A stretch of DNA of 64,000 nt from Typhlomys cinereus (GCA_023101885.1 JALPQD010000116.1:62001-126000), one strand, 5' to 3'. Shown: positions 1-11,680, counted from the stretch's first letter. Program-made: numbers and translations. Notes: generated by a model from the letters alone, not told the origin.

Positions 1-355
1 ACTGATTTAAAGTCTTTGTCTAGGAAACTCAATATCTGTGCTGTCCCAACCACAGCTTCAACTGATTTTTCCCCCTGTATATAGACAATACTTTCATAGC
101 TTCACTGTGAAATTTTGCTTCTTTTTGTGCTAAGGATTAAATTTGGGACATCATGAATTTTAAGTAAGTATGCTGTCATTAAACCATACCCCAGTTCTGA
201 AAATTGAACACTTTAAGTAAAAGCGTTAACTCCAGAAACTTCAAGGCGATTGTAGAATAATATCCTTGTCCATTATTCCTTTGGGTTTTGTTGTTGTTGC
301 TATTTGCGTTTTGTTTAATGATGTTTGTGAAGTAAATCTGTAAAGTCTATATTTC

Positions 356-619
356 CTCTTTTAAAATTTAATATGTGTGTGTGTGCACATGTGCGTGTGT
401 GTATCAGAAGCATTATGTATGCCTGTGGAGGCTCAAGGGTGACGTGAGGAATCATCATGGATTGCTTATACTTCTTTTTTGTTTTTACCTTCTAGAGCCA
501 GAAGGGCAGGCTTCCGCCATTTCTGCTTGGTGTTTTTACATGGGATCATCGGGATCTGAACTCAGGTCCTTCTGCTTACAAGGCAGAGTCTTAACTCCTG
601 AGCCATCTCTCAAGCCCCC
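356..619 (-). mobile_element. B2-like SINE (lineage family A), with target-site duplication
   Basis: tRNA-derived head with A and B boxes on the minus strand (complement of ctcaagccccc...gagtcttaactcctgagcc), the family body, and a (TG)n tail at about 372-402. It is flanked by a perfect 13-bp direct repeat, aagtctatatttc, at 343-355 and 620-632, so the element is full length and its ends are defined. Confidence 0.88.
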
Positions 620-632
620 AAGTCTATATTTC

Positions 633-1714
633 TTAATTCCATTGGCCACTGAGATCTCTGCTTGATTTGGAGACCAAGGATCAACAACTCTTTGTCAAAG
701 GGTTATGTGAACATGCTGGGATGTGCCCTGAAGAACATGACCTTTGCCTCCATTTCTGCCCAGTTTAGAGCCTCAAAGTTAGCCAGAAGTGAATGGTGAG
801 GGTTTTCTCATTGCTCTTAAGCACATGCATAACTCTATACAATAGCACCCTCTAGACTTCCAGGAATCTTCCAGAACTCCCCAAAACCCTTTGATGCTCT
901 CAGTCTCCAACTTTTCCTTTCCCTAAGTCCAGATTCCCTTCCGAACTGTTATCCAGGCTCCCAGGCTTCTAGAAAATGAGAGAATTGCCTCTGAGCATTT
1001 GGACAGGTGTTCCGCAGGGAAAGGCTTTCGCCAGGCAAGCTTCAAGTCAGGTGAGATAAAGGCGGCTGGACTAATAATGGGTCTTCAGGGATCCACCAGA
1101 CAGACCCAGCAGTGAGTCACCTGGGAAGTAGATAGACTTTACCACAGCTCCAGCCCTGGCCCTGCTGGTGCCAGACATAACACCAGCTCTCCCGTGAGTA
1201 CACCCTGGTGGAAGGTTGCCAAGGGCTACAGAGGGAGGGTGAATTCTAGAAGAAGCTTAAAACTTCATGAAATGGTTTTCGTTACCAAAATTTGGTCACT
1301 TTTCCTGAATAAATGGTCCCTGGATTTCATCACGACTTATTTCTAGAATTCTGGAAAAGATGATTGTAGTGACTTTTTTTCCCCCATTACTTTTACTAAT
1401 TTTCTCATCGCCTAATGGAGGAGAGGAATTTTTGAGGTTCTGTAGACTCTTGGGGTCTACCCCAATTGATCTAAATCAGCATCTCTAAGAACTGAACTAT
1501 AAACCTGCATTTTCATAAGCATCGCAGGAGATTCTTTTCAAACCCTTGAAGGGCCGCTACTTCAAGGTTATCGCTCAGCCATTCCATTTTAAAGCCAGTC
1601 TTACCCAACAGTCTTGTCAATGGAAGCATTGCAAGTAATGCAAATATTTAGTATAGCACTCTCCTTACTTTCTTCCTTGTTCTCCTAAAGCAAGTAGAAA
1701 GCTTCCTTAGGGGG
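633..1714. other. Unassigned intergenic sequence
   Basis: No repeat family, open frame of interest or motif recognised. It contains ordinary A+T-rich and mixed sequence upstream of the first B3-type SINE. Confidence 0.5.
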
Positions 1715-1868
1715 CGGGTGGGATATCTCAGCGGGTACAGTGCCTGTTCACCAACCTAGTGACTGAGTTCCATGCCCAGAAGCCCACATGATGGAGAAAA
1801 CTGACTTCCAAAAATTGCCCTTTGAACTCCATCTGTGTACCAAGGTATGCAGGTGCATTCTCTCTCTG
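1715..1868 (+). mobile_element. B3/B2-type SINE
   Basis: tRNA-like head (gggatatctcagcgggtaca) followed by the familiar body in which a cacatgatgg block precedes a protein-free stretch like tgacttccaaaaattgccc and a ccatctgtgtaccaaggtatg block. Strongly diverged. Confidence 0.7.
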
Positions 1869-2062
1869 GGTCTCATGTATCTCAGACAGGCCTTGAACTT
1901 CATAGGGAGCTGAGGATGACCTTGAATTTCTGCTCCTCCTCCTCCTATCTCCCAAGGGCTGGGATTAATTGATATGTATACTACATTGGTTTGTGTGGTG
2001 CTAGGGACTGGACCCAGGGCTTGGCGCATTAACTTTATGCTATAACCAATATCCCCCAAATT
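1869..2062 (-). mobile_element. B1/ID chimeric SINE (B4-like), minus strand
   Basis: Contains the reverse complement of a B1 right end (acaggccttgaacttcatag, cctcctatctcccaagggct) followed by an ID-like head in reverse (gtgctagggactggacccag, then ggcttggcgcattaa). B1 followed by ID in this order is the B4 arrangement. Confidence 0.65.
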
Positions 2063-2135
2063 ATCAAAGTAATTGATAACCAATGTAGCAAATATCATTA
2101 AGATGCTTTGCTATTTTTTGTAATTGTATTATAAG

Positions 2136-2376
2136 GGGCTAAGGCTCAGTGGGTAAAATGTTTTCTGAACAAGTATAAGGAGTTGAATTTCGATCACTTG
2201 CACCTATGGAAACAGTGATACTTGTTTATAACTGCAGAGCTGGGAAGGCAGAGATAGGCAGACTCCCAGAATTCAATGGGCACCCCAGTCTAGCCAAACC
2301 GGTGAGCTCCATATTCACTGAGAAACCTTATGTCAAAAAATATGGTGGAGAGTAATAGAGAATATCAACCTCTGGC

Positions 2377-2420
<44 letters not shown>
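2136..2420 (+). mobile_element. B2-type SINE with TC/TG tail
   Basis: tRNA-like head ggggctaaggctcagtgggt, then blocks gggaaggcagagataggcag and ggtgagctccatattcactg. It ends in tctggcctcc and a (TC)n(TG)n tract at 2383-2421. Confidence 0.65.
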
Positions 2421-2421
<1 letters not shown>

Positions 2422-2899
2422 ATTAGAGAAAACTTAAGCTTCTGTTAGACAGCCTATCTCAGTCACTACACAATGTCCTATGAAAACTTTGTTGAGCTTA
2501 CATTCCAGCTCTTTGTTGACTGTGTACAGTGAGGTGGGCCATGCAGAGGTGGTCTAACAGAGGACGGGGCGATGATGCATCACGGACCTTTATAGAAGTG
2601 CCTGGGCTGCAGAGACCAGCAGGATATTCATGGTGCTGGTTTTCTGTGTGCTTTGCTCTTTTCAGAACTTTTCTTTTAGAAACACGGACACATCATTTTA
2701 CTTCTTTGCACTGTAAAAACCCAGGAGCCGGACAAGTGCTGGCTCCCAGGGGAGTCAGGTCAAAGGAAGTCATGTTCTGTTATCTGAATGTTAATCTCAC
2801 TATTTGGGTTCATGTACCTGTCTAGCCAGTTGGTGAAGTGTAGATAAAGATTACTAGAAAAAGCTTTTCCCTTTCGAAGACACTTGAGCAATGAATGAC

Positions 2900-3050
2900 T
2901 TTTTACAGGTGTGGTGATACACACCTATAACACCAGTACTCAGAGGAGAGGCAGGAGAGGCAGACAATAGGATCATTGCAAGTCTAAGACCAATCTGGTC
3001 ACGTAGCAAGTTATAGCCAGCCAGGGCTACACAGTAGCATCCTGTCTCAA
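2900..3050 (+). mobile_element. B1 SINE
   Basis: Starts acaggtgtggtgatacacac and ends with the block cagggctacacagtagcatc followed by ctgtctcaa, which are 7SL-derived B1 landmarks. Confidence 0.75.
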
Positions 3051-3051
3051 G

Positions 3052-3260
3052 CAAGGGATGTAACTCAGTTGGCAGAGTACTTGCCTCACATGAATGACGC
3101 CCTGGGTTCAGCCCCCAGCACCGCATAAGTCAGGTATGGTAGCACATGTCTAGAATTCCAGCCCTTGAGAGAGCCAGGAAGATCAGAAATTCAAGATCGT
3201 TCCACTGGCTAGGAAGTTTAAGGCCAGCCTCGGACACATGGGACCCTGTTTTAAAATAAA
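3052..3260 (+). mobile_element. B4 SINE (ID head fused to B1)
   Basis: ID head (gggatgtaactcagttggca, then ccctgggttcagcccccagc) directly followed by a B1-like body (caggtatggtagcacatgtc ... gccagcctcggacacatggg) and an A-rich end. Confidence 0.78.
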
Positions 3261-3302
3261 AAACATGAAATAATGAGAACTGAAGCATGTTTTCCCATCT
3301 CT

Positions 3303-3765
3303 AATTTACTCACAGAGTGTAGCAGTTCCCCGGCATGGTTGCTGATAAAAATCACCATCAAATAACTTAAGGGAACAAGGGGTTTTATTCTCATACGATA
3401 GTCCAGTTATGGTTCTTAGTCCAGCTTGGAAGGAGAGCCCATTGCAACACCAAGGGCTAAGGGAACTGGCCACACTATCTCCATGTGATGGCTTTAAGAG
3501 GAACAATCCTGACTTGCTAGACCTGCATGTCTGGACAAGTATGCACAACGGTACCCACTTTCTGCACTAACTGCCTCCATTTTCCTCACCTGCCCTGGGA
3601 CTAGTCCCACCCACTACGGGCTGGGCTTTTCCCATCCACTAGACAATCTCCTGCAGGTTCACTTTGGGCTTAACTCAACTAATTATCTACAGATGTGCCC
3701 AGAGCTCGAACCCTCGACCATCAAAGTTGACATCTGTACCTAACTATGACACAGAGGTAATTAGT
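3303..3765 (-). mobile_element. Rodent DNA-transposon-like repeat, family R2
   Basis: About 460 bp. It matches in reverse complement the repeat at 59632-60055: shared blocks include the complements of cttgttcccttaagttattt, ctgcaggagattgtctagtg and gagttaagcccaaagtgaac. I recall the family as a common old rodent interspersed repeat but cannot give a library name with confidence. Confidence 0.6.
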
Positions 3766-3856
3766 TTAGTTTGAGCGCTCAAGACATAATTTCTACAATG
3801 CTAATCGTTGAGTATTTTAATTCTAGGCAACTTCGAAAATTCATTGCTATCCAGCC

Positions 3857-3858
<2 letters not shown>

Positions 3859-3887
<29 letters not shown>
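3859..3887. repeat. Poly(T) tract, 29 bp
   Basis: Uninterrupted T run just upstream of a B3-type SINE. Confidence 0.95.
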
Positions 3888-3889
<2 letters not shown>

Positions 3890-3906
3890 CTTTGAAAACT
3901 GTCCTA

Positions 3907-4063
3907 CAGGCCAGCAAGATGGCCTCACACAAATATGGAGACCTGAATTTGACCCCCAGAACACACATGGTAGAAGGAGAGAAATGATCCCTCAAAGTTG
4001 TCCCCGACCTCCACATGCGCTTTGTGGCAGGCATGCATACACGCAAACCAAATAAACGACCAA
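3907..4063 (+). mobile_element. B3/B2-type SINE
   Basis: tRNA-like head ccagcaagatggcctcacac, then acatggtagaaggagagaaa, then ctccacatgcgctttgtggc, and a short aataaac end. Confidence 0.7.
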
Positions 4064-4064
4064 C

Positions 4065-4160
4065 TGCCCCGGGAGACTAGCTGTGATCCCAGCACTGGGG
4101 AGATGGAGGGAGGAGGATCATGAATTAAAGTCCATCCTGGGCTGCGCAGGGAGTTCAAGC
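4065..4160 (+). mobile_element. B1-derived fragment
   Basis: Contains tgatcccagcactggggaga and a ctgggctgcgcaggga block typical of diverged B1. Confidence 0.55.
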
Positions 4161-4339
4161 ATGTGCATGTGCAAGGGCCTGAGTTTGATCCTCAGTATTG
4201 TAAAAATTTAAAGTGTTTCATCAATGGGTATTTACAACCTCCATTCCTAGACAACCCCACTATGCTTGAGATTCAAAGCCTTGTTTTTATTCCACCTTGG
4301 GTCTGTGAAGAGACAAGTAATGAAGGGGGTTGGGGCTGA

Positions 4340-4560
4340 GATTAAAAAAAAATTGCCGTGTTTTCCAAAATATTTGTCCACCTGGCATCTCGGAATCTGA
4401 CCTTATTTGAAATAAGCATCTCTGCAGATGTAAGGCAAGAAGTTTGCGATGACGTCATCCTGGGTGATTCCTACAATACTAATGGAGCGATAAGTGTGTG
4501 TGTCCTTATAAGAGATAGAAAAGGAAAACTCACAGAGGCAAGATAAGACAGACGGAAGTC
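4340..4560 (+). repeat. Ancient mammalian interspersed repeat fragment
   Basis: Contains gaccttatttgaaataagca, ctctgcagatgtaaggcaag and gtgtccttataagagataga. These blocks belong to an old mammal-wide repeat that also appears in the window near 38570-38910 and probably 25525-25870. I do not name the family. Confidence 0.5.
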
Positions 4561-4621
4561 AGATTTATGAAGTCCCAAGTGAAGGGACCCCAAAGTTGCT
4601 GGTGTTTTATTTATCCATCAC

Positions 4622-4761
4622 TGATAAGTCATTCGGGCTGTTTCCTTTTAGGGAGTTTAGGGATGCCTCTATGAGTGTTCATGGACAAGTTTTCATGTAG
4701 ACACATGTTCTCATTTCTCTTGGGTTTTATGATGGTTACTATTAATTATTAACCTGACTCC
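4622..4761 (+). repeat. Left arm of a 140-bp near-perfect inverted repeat
   Basis: The reverse complement of this arm is found at 5780-5919 with 139 of 140 bases identical; the single mismatch is at 4671/5870. Homology stops abruptly at both ends (4621 and 4762 do not pair). The arm overlaps the first ~45 bp of the R1 repeat at 4717-5079. Confidence 0.95.
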
Positions 4762-5079
4762 CAAGAGGCAGGTCTCCAGTTAATGCCTGTGAGGGATTGT
4801 CTTGATTGCTTTAATTGATGTGGGAAGACCCAGCCCATTGTGGGTGAGACTATTCCCAGGGCAGGAACTCCAGAAGTGCATAAACTTGAGAAGAACTGAG
4901 CACTCGCAAGCTTGCATTCATCTCTCCTGACCGTGCTTAGCTGCTTCAAGTTTCTGCTGCTGCGTAGCAGGGGCCATGATTGTAACTTGGAATTTTTAGT
5001 TGGAGTAAATTTCTTGCTCCCATGAGTTGCTTTAGCTCAGGTATTTTCTTGCAGTAGTATGCAATGAAACAAAACAACT
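4717..5079 (+). mobile_element. hAT-like nonautonomous DNA repeat, family R1
   Basis: Resembles 42515-42845: attaacctgactcccaagag versus atcaacttgacaggagtcac, then gggaagacccagcccattgt, gcattcatctctcctgaccg, and the end gtatgcaatgaaacaaaac. It recalls the rodent hAT family that I know as URR1; the assignment is tentative. Confidence 0.5.
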
Positions 5080-5779
5080 AGGAGTAGATGCTGGCTTACA
5101 TGGTCACTGTCTGGCTAATGGTTTGAGGATATTCTAAGGTTTTCTGAAGCAAACGCACCATTTTACATTTTTGTCGGTAGTGTATGAAGGTTCCAACCTC
5201 TCTATGTGCTTGCTAATCCTTGTTTTTCTCTATCTTTTTCTATTAGACTTATGTTCCCAATATCAAAGTCCTTGGATATACAAGATCACAGTTTCCCTAT
5301 GGTGGAAGCTCCCTCACCTCATGTCTCTGTGGGTAGAGACAGTCTTCTTTGTATCACAACAGACAAAGCTTTGGGGTTAACACAGCTTACCTGTCCTTAG
5401 CAAGGCCTGTAGGACTCTTCTCACACCTATGCCTCATTACTTGTCCCTTCAAGGGGCAAAATATTCATGGTGGGGGGGGAGTATTCATTCAGAAAACCAA
5501 AGAAAATGGGAGACTTTGGTTAGCAAAGACCATCTTAGGGGACTCAGATGTGTGGACAAGCTTTATAGAGACAGAGCGAAGCAGAGAAACAGTGGGCAGG
5601 GAACAACTGAGGACCACAGCTATCTAGGATTTGCTCAGTGGTCTACACAGGATGTGGTTTCGTTATTCTGATTCTTGGTATCTTCATTCCTGAAGGAAGA
5701 GGAGAGACATTGAATAAGTTTAAGTTAAACCAAGAATGCTTTGCAGTTCAGACAAAACATTTCTCAAAGGATCGATTTA
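5080..5779. other. Spacer of the inverted repeat, right portion; unassigned
   Basis: No recognised repeat. Together with the R1 element it forms the 1,018-bp loop between the inverted arms. Confidence 0.5.
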
Positions 5780-5919
5780 GGAGTCAGGTTAATAATTAAT
5801 AGTAACCATCATAAAACCCAAGAGAAATGAGAACATGTGTCTACATGAAAACTTGTCCATGAACACTCACAGAGGCATCCCTAAACTCCCTAAAAGGAAA
5901 CAGCCCGAATGACTTATCA
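5780..5919 (-). repeat. Right arm of the 140-bp inverted repeat
   Basis: Reverse complement of 4622-4761 with one mismatch (C at 5870). Because it carries the start of R1 in inverted orientation with no R1 body beside it, this arm looks like the derived copy. Confidence 0.95.
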
Positions 5920-5957
5920 ATTTATCCTGGGTAGCAAAGAGGACAAATATACTGACT

Positions 5958-6115
5958 ATGGAGATGCTGAGAGAGAGGCGCATGCATGTTACGGGGTATG
6001 TGTAGAGGTCAGAAGACAACTTTCGAAAGTCGGTTCTCTCCTATCATGTGGCTTCTGGGAATTGAACTCAGGTCACGGGGTGTTTTCACCCTCTGAGCCA
6101 TCTCACAGACCCCTC
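5958..6115 (-). mobile_element. B3/B2-type SINE, minus strand
   Basis: Contains gtagaggtcagaagacaact, cttctgggaattgaactcag and the reverse tRNA head ctctgagccatctcacagac. Confidence 0.72.
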
Positions 6116-6755
6116 ATCCTGTCTGACCATCCCTTCAGACATGTGCAGGCTTGAGGGTCAGTGCTTTCATGAACAGTGGCCTCAGACCCCTCAGTCCCCT
6201 CAGGAACTGTTGTCATCATAGCCCACACATCAGAGGTGGGAGTGCATGGGAGACTAGTCCCGTATTGCTCAGCTGTGTGACCTCCAAGATTTTTAGAGTC
6301 AGCTGAAAGCAAATGAAGGTTTATTTAGGTTTCCCTGTGAACATAGAACCACTTATGTGGACCCCAGTTACCTCAGGTACGCCTCAGGTCCACACACAGT
6401 GCTTTCTGAGATCACACTGCAATTCTGCTGGGACAGGTCTCCACAGGTCCCTTAGTTTACACACAGCCCAAACCTAAAGTCTGAGCACACCACAGACTTC
6501 TGCCACGCCTGTACCACATCGTCCCTGGCACGCACAAAGCTGACAATGTCCTCATCTCAAATACACTCAGGTCCACCCAGGATTTTTTCATCTATATGAG
6601 ATTCCTCAGGATCACCCTGCATCTGTGTCCTCAGATCGAGCTTCTGAAGCGCACGCAGCCTTCCCGTATCACAAGAAGACTCCTCAAGGCCTCCAGGTCT
6701 TTTATCCGCTTTTGGCAAACAAAAATTGTATATGTTTATGGTGTAGAATGTCATT
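6116..6755. other. Unassigned intergenic sequence
   Basis: No family recognised. Short degenerate echoes of ctcaggtccacac occur at about 6385 and 6570, too weak to call a tandem repeat. Confidence 0.45.
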
Positions 6756-7006
6756 TCAGGGCTGGAGAAATGGCTCAGGGATTAAAGCCTTTGCCTCCCA
6801 AGCAAAAGGACCTGAGTTTGGATCCCAGGTCTCACATAAAAAGGCTGGTGGCTTGTAATTCTGGCCCTGGAATGCAGAGCCTGGGAAACCACAGAGCAAA
6901 CCAAAGAGGTGGACAAGCAATCCAGGATGATTTCTGATGTCACCCTGGGACCTCCACAGGCATATACACTCAAGTGCCCTATTGTAGACAGACAGACAGA
7001 CAGACA

Positions 7007-7040
<34 letters not shown>

Positions 7041-7043
7041 TTT
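6756..7043 (+). mobile_element. B2-like SINE family A, older copy
   Basis: Head gggctggagaaatggctcag, B-box region gacctgagtttggatcccag, body with atccaggatgatttctgatg and cctgggacctccacaggcat, and a (CAGA)n(CA)n tail at 6989-7038 ending in aatttt. Confidence 0.88.
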
Positions 7044-7373
7044 AAAAAGCAGGTCTTGCTGTGTAAAGTCTAGGTAGACCTTGAACTCATGATCTTGTGT
7101 TATGCTCTGAGGTACCCTGAATGCGGAGAATATGGGTACACTATATTACTCAAATATAACGTACTGAAATTAATGAACCAATTCAGAAAAAACATTTTCT
7201 TCTAATACTTCAATTGTTTCATTTGTTTGTATTTAAATGTTTGGTCTATTTAGTGTTTACCTTTCCGTGGAGGAAGCAGAAAGATCAAGAGTTCAAAGCT
7301 GGTATCTGTTATACAGTGAGTCTAAAACCAACCTGGGCTAAAGACCTTGTCTAAAAATGAAATAAAATAAGCA

Positions 7374-7590
7374 GGGCCTGCAAGATCGTTTAGTGGGTAA
7401 GGTACCTGGTGACCTGAATTCAATCTCCAGAAGCTCACAAGGTGGAAGAAGAGAATCGACTTCTGAAAGCTGTGCTCTGACCTCTACTTACACGCCACAA
7501 CATGCAGATGCGCACCTCTCTCTGTTTCCCCCCTCTCCTCCCACTCTCAAATAAATAAATTAAATATTTAAAATAAATCAATAAATAACC
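7374..7590 (+). mobile_element. B3/B2-type SINE
   Basis: Head gggcctgcaagatcgtttag, block cacaaggtggaagaagagaa, ctctgacctctacttacacg, and an (AATA)n tail. Confidence 0.72.
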
Positions 7591-7939
7591 TACCTGGAGT
7601 AGGAAAAATTGCTATATGGAATTTTATTGTGAATTGGTGAGATTTGAATATAAACTTAACTTTTAATGCACTGGAACCTTGGGCATGCTGGGAATGTGCT
7701 CTACCATTAAGCTACATACATCCTTATCCTGACATTTCCATATTGACTTGAATAGAGTGAATATAGAGTCAGATAGATGAAATCACTGAGTTGTACCAGT
7801 GTTCGACTTCTTGATTTGGGTAATTATGTTTTAAGTATGTAGGATAGCATTACTTTTAGGAAATACACACTCAAATGCTCAAAGGCACATGATGATGTCT
7901 GTATTTACAAATATACATGCATTTATGTCAGAATGAGTT

Positions 7940-7992
7940 TTCCGTTGGTATAACTGAATACCATGGACTGAGTAATTTATAAAGAAAGCAAC
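7940..7992 (+). repeat. Ancient repeat fragment, left part (split by a SINE)
   Basis: taactgaataccatggactg followed by agtaatttataaagaaagc resembles an old mammal-wide repeat. The sequence resumes at 8379 with ttacagtttgggaggccatg, so the B2-type SINE between them appears inserted into it. Confidence 0.45.
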
Positions 7993-8372
7993 GTGGGGCC
8001 GGGGAGATGGCTCAGTAAGTAAAATGCTTGCCGCACAAGCCTCAGAACCTGAGTTCAGCTCTCTAGTGTTCATTTGAAAAGCCAGGCAAGGTGGCACATG
8101 CCTGTAATCCCAGCTGAGAGTCAGGGTGAAGAGACAGGAGGATCCCTGGAGCTTGTTGGCTAGCTAGTCTTACTGGTGAGGCTTGAGTTCAATGGGAGAC
8201 CCTGTCTCCAAAAAAAAAGAAAAAGAAAGTGAGAGCAACAGAGAATGATACCCAGACACACTTCTAACTTCCACATGTATATGCACCTCCCCCCACACTC
8301 ACATGCATACATACCCTCGTGCACACACATACATACACAAACACAAATACTACATGTACGCAAAGTAAATAA
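7993..8372 (+). mobile_element. B2-type SINE
   Basis: Head gggccggggagatggctcag, then ggtggcacatgcctgtaatc, gatccctggagcttgttggc, a run of A at 8209-8225, and a CA-rich tail ending near 8372. Confidence 0.78.
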
Positions 8373-9974
8373 ATCGACGTCTTACAGTTTGGGAGGCCAT
8401 GAAGTTCAAGGTCTAGCGGCCATACCATAAGGCAGAAAGAGCCGTTTCCCAGAGGCACCACGTTGTTACAGAAGACTGGGGTGATCCAAGCCCATGGAAG
8501 AATCTGGCACCGTCTGCTCTCTTCCTTCCGGAACAAACATCGTTCCATGCATACAGGTAGGACGTCCACCCCTCTTAGCCACCCCAACCGGCAGCATCCT
8601 GGTTCTTGCTGCTGCTTGCCTCAACTTACTAAACTTGATGAGAGAGGCTCTACCCTTCCTCCTTCCTGATCCTCCCACCCAAAGGCAATGAGATGTGTGT
8701 CCTCAGCTGAACCCCCCTGCTGGCTTGCTGTTGTTGAATCCATCACATTTCCCAAGGCTGCAGATGAAGCTATTGCACAATTCCCATCCTCTTTCCTCTA
8801 TGGTTTAAGTTAGTTACAAGACCTCTTAAAGGAGATACCCTGTGGGCAACCTAGCAGGAAGGAAACTCTAGGATACCCCCTACCCCTGGCCTTTCTGTGT
8901 GTCACTCGTCTGGTGCTGAGATAGGACAGGGGTAGGCAGGGGTGTCTTTGAGAACACCATTGCATGGCCACACCCTCTTTACAACACTCAGCCGCAAGTA
9001 ACAGCCCACCTGACAGGTGGCCAGTTGCATTCACACATCCTCAGCCCCCTTAATGCAGCAGCTGTGTTTCAATGGGCTTTTTGTGGAAGCAGGGTGACTG
9101 GGATCACAGACGCCCCGGGTAATGGAGAACACTTCATGTGGACAGCCGTGTGTGGCTCTCCCATGGGAGACTGCATCTTGAAAGACTGTTCAGCCAAAGT
9201 TCCAGGACAGGACTCCTCCTACGTGAGTCAGGTTCTCTGGACTCATTTCTCCCCTTTGCCCTCCTAGGCTTTGACTTAGGAGTTACTTTCTGGAATGGCA
9301 ATGTCTGCCTTATGTGGTTTCCCTTTTAGTCTTCTTTTTCTTCTAGTACCTGTTTGGTTCCCTACATTGACTTCTGTTAAAATAACCACCACGATTAGGT
9401 TTTCTTGTTGTTTTCCTCATTTGGACTGAGAGATACTCTTGTTAAACACTTTGAAACTTCCTGAGGGCTCAGTGGGTCCGGATGGCTTCTGGAGGATCTT
9501 GTGGACAAAACTCACAGGCACAAAGTGATGTTTCTTCATCAGACTAGACTTGATTTACTGGGAGAGAGGATCCTTCATGGATTTATAGGGAATATCTGTA
9601 AGAATTACTATCAGTGAGTAGTAACTGGCATGATTTTCTAAATCAAATCCCTTAAAAGATCCCTCAACTTCTTCCCAGGCAACCTTCCTGTAACCACGCC
9701 CTGCTGGGTCCTCATTTACCCACAAGGTGTTGCCGAATGTCACTTCCCACACTCAGACACTCAGAGACTTGCGACAGCACCGCAGACTGCACCAGCCCAG
9801 TGACGGAGCTGCTGGCACTTGGCACACACTGCAGTGTCACTGCCTGCTCACTACCCATTGATACCTTCTGATTTTCCATGGACTCCTACCAAGAACAATT
9901 TCCTTCCAGCAGTTTCTTTCCACACCAGTAGCCCCAGGGCTTTTTTAGGCATTTGGCCATGAAGATTGATTGAC
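8373..9974. other. Mostly unassigned intergenic sequence
   Basis: The first ~80 bp look like the resumed ancient repeat. The rest shows no recognised repeat or gene; open frames on both strands here are short and without domains. Confidence 0.45.
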
Positions 9975-10152
9975 TTAAATTTTGAGATCACCCAGCAGAA
10001 TCCAACATGCTGACCTTGAACTCACTTAGGTAACTGAGGATGCTCTCAGATTTATGATCCTCCTGCAGAGTGCCAGGATTCCAGAGGTAGGTGCCACACC
10101 CTATACCATCTGGGCAGGCACTCTCTCAATGAAGCTACACCCCTAGCCCTAA
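9975..10152 (-). mobile_element. B4-like SINE, minus strand
   Basis: Reverse B1 landmarks (gctgaccttgaactcactta, gtgccaggattccagaggta) followed by a reverse ID-like head (gggcaggcactctctcaatg). Confidence 0.6.
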
Positions 10153-11305
10153 CATGCCCTTTAAAAATATTTCTACAAGATATTCATGAGCTATTTCCAG
10201 CTGGGGTGGTAGAAGTGGAAATGGAAATTCAGGGTTCATTTCTGAACCTGGCTTGTTCTTTCTCACACATCATGTGTCACTTGTAAGCTATAGATGTGAT
10301 CGTCAGACATCTTTTAGTTATAGACAGGGTTGACATCATGATTGTGTGCTTGGCTTAAGGCTGTACTGTCCCATCTTGAAACTCTTGGTCCTTTTTGACC
10401 CGGAGACCCTGCACTAATTTTTGGCTTCCAGGAAGCTCCTCAACTTATGTAAATAATCCTGAATAAAGGGGGTATGGAGTCCTCACAAGAAGTATTAGAG
10501 AACAGTTTGCGTATTGAACCGTGAACACAATTTGCCTACATACTCTCCCCCTAAACCGTGGTCCTCCCTTCCCCACAAATAAAATAGTTAGACCCGAGCA
10601 TCTGCCTGAGACCAGAAGATACTAGAAGTGTAGAGCTCCTTGGATCTGGACCCCACTGGACACAATGAACAACAGGGGTAAGCCAGTATTGGCCCCTGCA
10701 AACAAGTACATGTGATCACCTTACTGATGCCTAAATCAAATTGTGTTCCGTTTCTGTGCAAAACCCATTTCACAGAGCAGAAGAACCAAGGTCATGATGT
10801 GAGGTGGGCTGCTCGTGCCTCACCTCTCTCCCTCCCCTGCCTCACCTCTGCAGGCCTACACACCGGCATCCGCTCAGTGTTTCTGAACTGTTCCCTCTTC
10901 TCTAGACACTCTTCCCCAGAGATCTCACAGACCATGCCCTCCCTCTTCAAAGTCTTAGTGAGACCCTGGAGATTGAACCTGGTCTGCTTTGAGAAGGTCT
11001 CCTTAGGTTCAAACAGGGAGCTGGGTGTTGGCTATGGACATTGGTTCTGGCCTTTGTTATGAAATGTTGGGCACCCACTGTGGGTCAGTGTCTGCAAACC
11101 AATGATTGAACCCGGATGACACTGTTTCCCTCATTGTCGCTTACCTCTGTCTGGTGCCCATCAGTTTCTTAAAGCAGAGGAGGCCCTATCAGCAAAGGCT
11201 GGGACACTGACAGGCAATTTCTGTGTGTTAGATTCCAATGTCTTCCCTTTCACCTCTGTTTTCCAGGTTCAGTGAGAGATGTTATCTCAAAAAAATAAGG
11301 TAGAG
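10153..11305. other. Unassigned intergenic sequence
   Basis: No repeat family or gene recognised. Confidence 0.45.
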
Positions 11306-11550
11306 GGGGCTGGGGAGATGCTCAGTTGATAAAGTGCCTACCCCCCATAAACATAAAGACCTGAGTTTGGATCCCCAGCATTCTGTGTGGTGACTTTGGC
11401 TGGAATCCCAGGTAGAAGAGAAGAGAGGGTAACATAGGTAAATCCCTAGAGACCATTGGTCACCCATTACAGTCAGTCAACAGTCAGTGAGCTCTGGGTT
11501 CTATGATACCCTCCATTGAAAATAGACAAATACTTAAATACGAATAAATA
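11306..11550 (+). mobile_element. B2-type SINE
   Basis: Head gggggctggggagatgctca, gagtttggatccccagcatt, and the block gtcagtgagctctgggttct. A-rich end. Confidence 0.7.
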
Positions 11551-11551
11551 A

Positions 11552-11615
11552 TAAGGACTGGAGAGATGGCTCAGGGGTTAAGATTCAGCCTCAGAAGCAG
11601 AAGGACCTGAGTTTT
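11552..11615 (+). mobile_element. SINE family A, 5' fragment split by a younger copy
   Basis: Head ggactggagagatggctcag, then gattcagcctcagaagcaga and aaggacctgagtttt. It resumes at 11873 with aaggatctgagttttgatcc, so this older copy was interrupted by the minus-strand SINE at 11616-11872. Confidence 0.88.
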
Positions 11616-11638
11616 ATCTTTTTTTTATTGTTTATTCA

Positions 11639-11680
<42 letters not shown>

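Noticed and set aside
375..665. Cysteine/valine-rich frames starting MCVCVC in many places
   Set aside because: Translations of (TG)n/(CA)n SINE tails.
4622..5919. Inverted repeat read as the terminal repeats of one transposon
   Set aside because: Arms do not start with a transposon end motif, no target duplication is seen outside them, and the left arm straddles the start of an R1 repeat.
8411..8430. 5S rRNA-like start (tctagcggccataccataag)
   Set aside because: About 16 bases resemble the 5S 5' end but the similarity stops at once; it fits better as part of a decayed ancient repeat.
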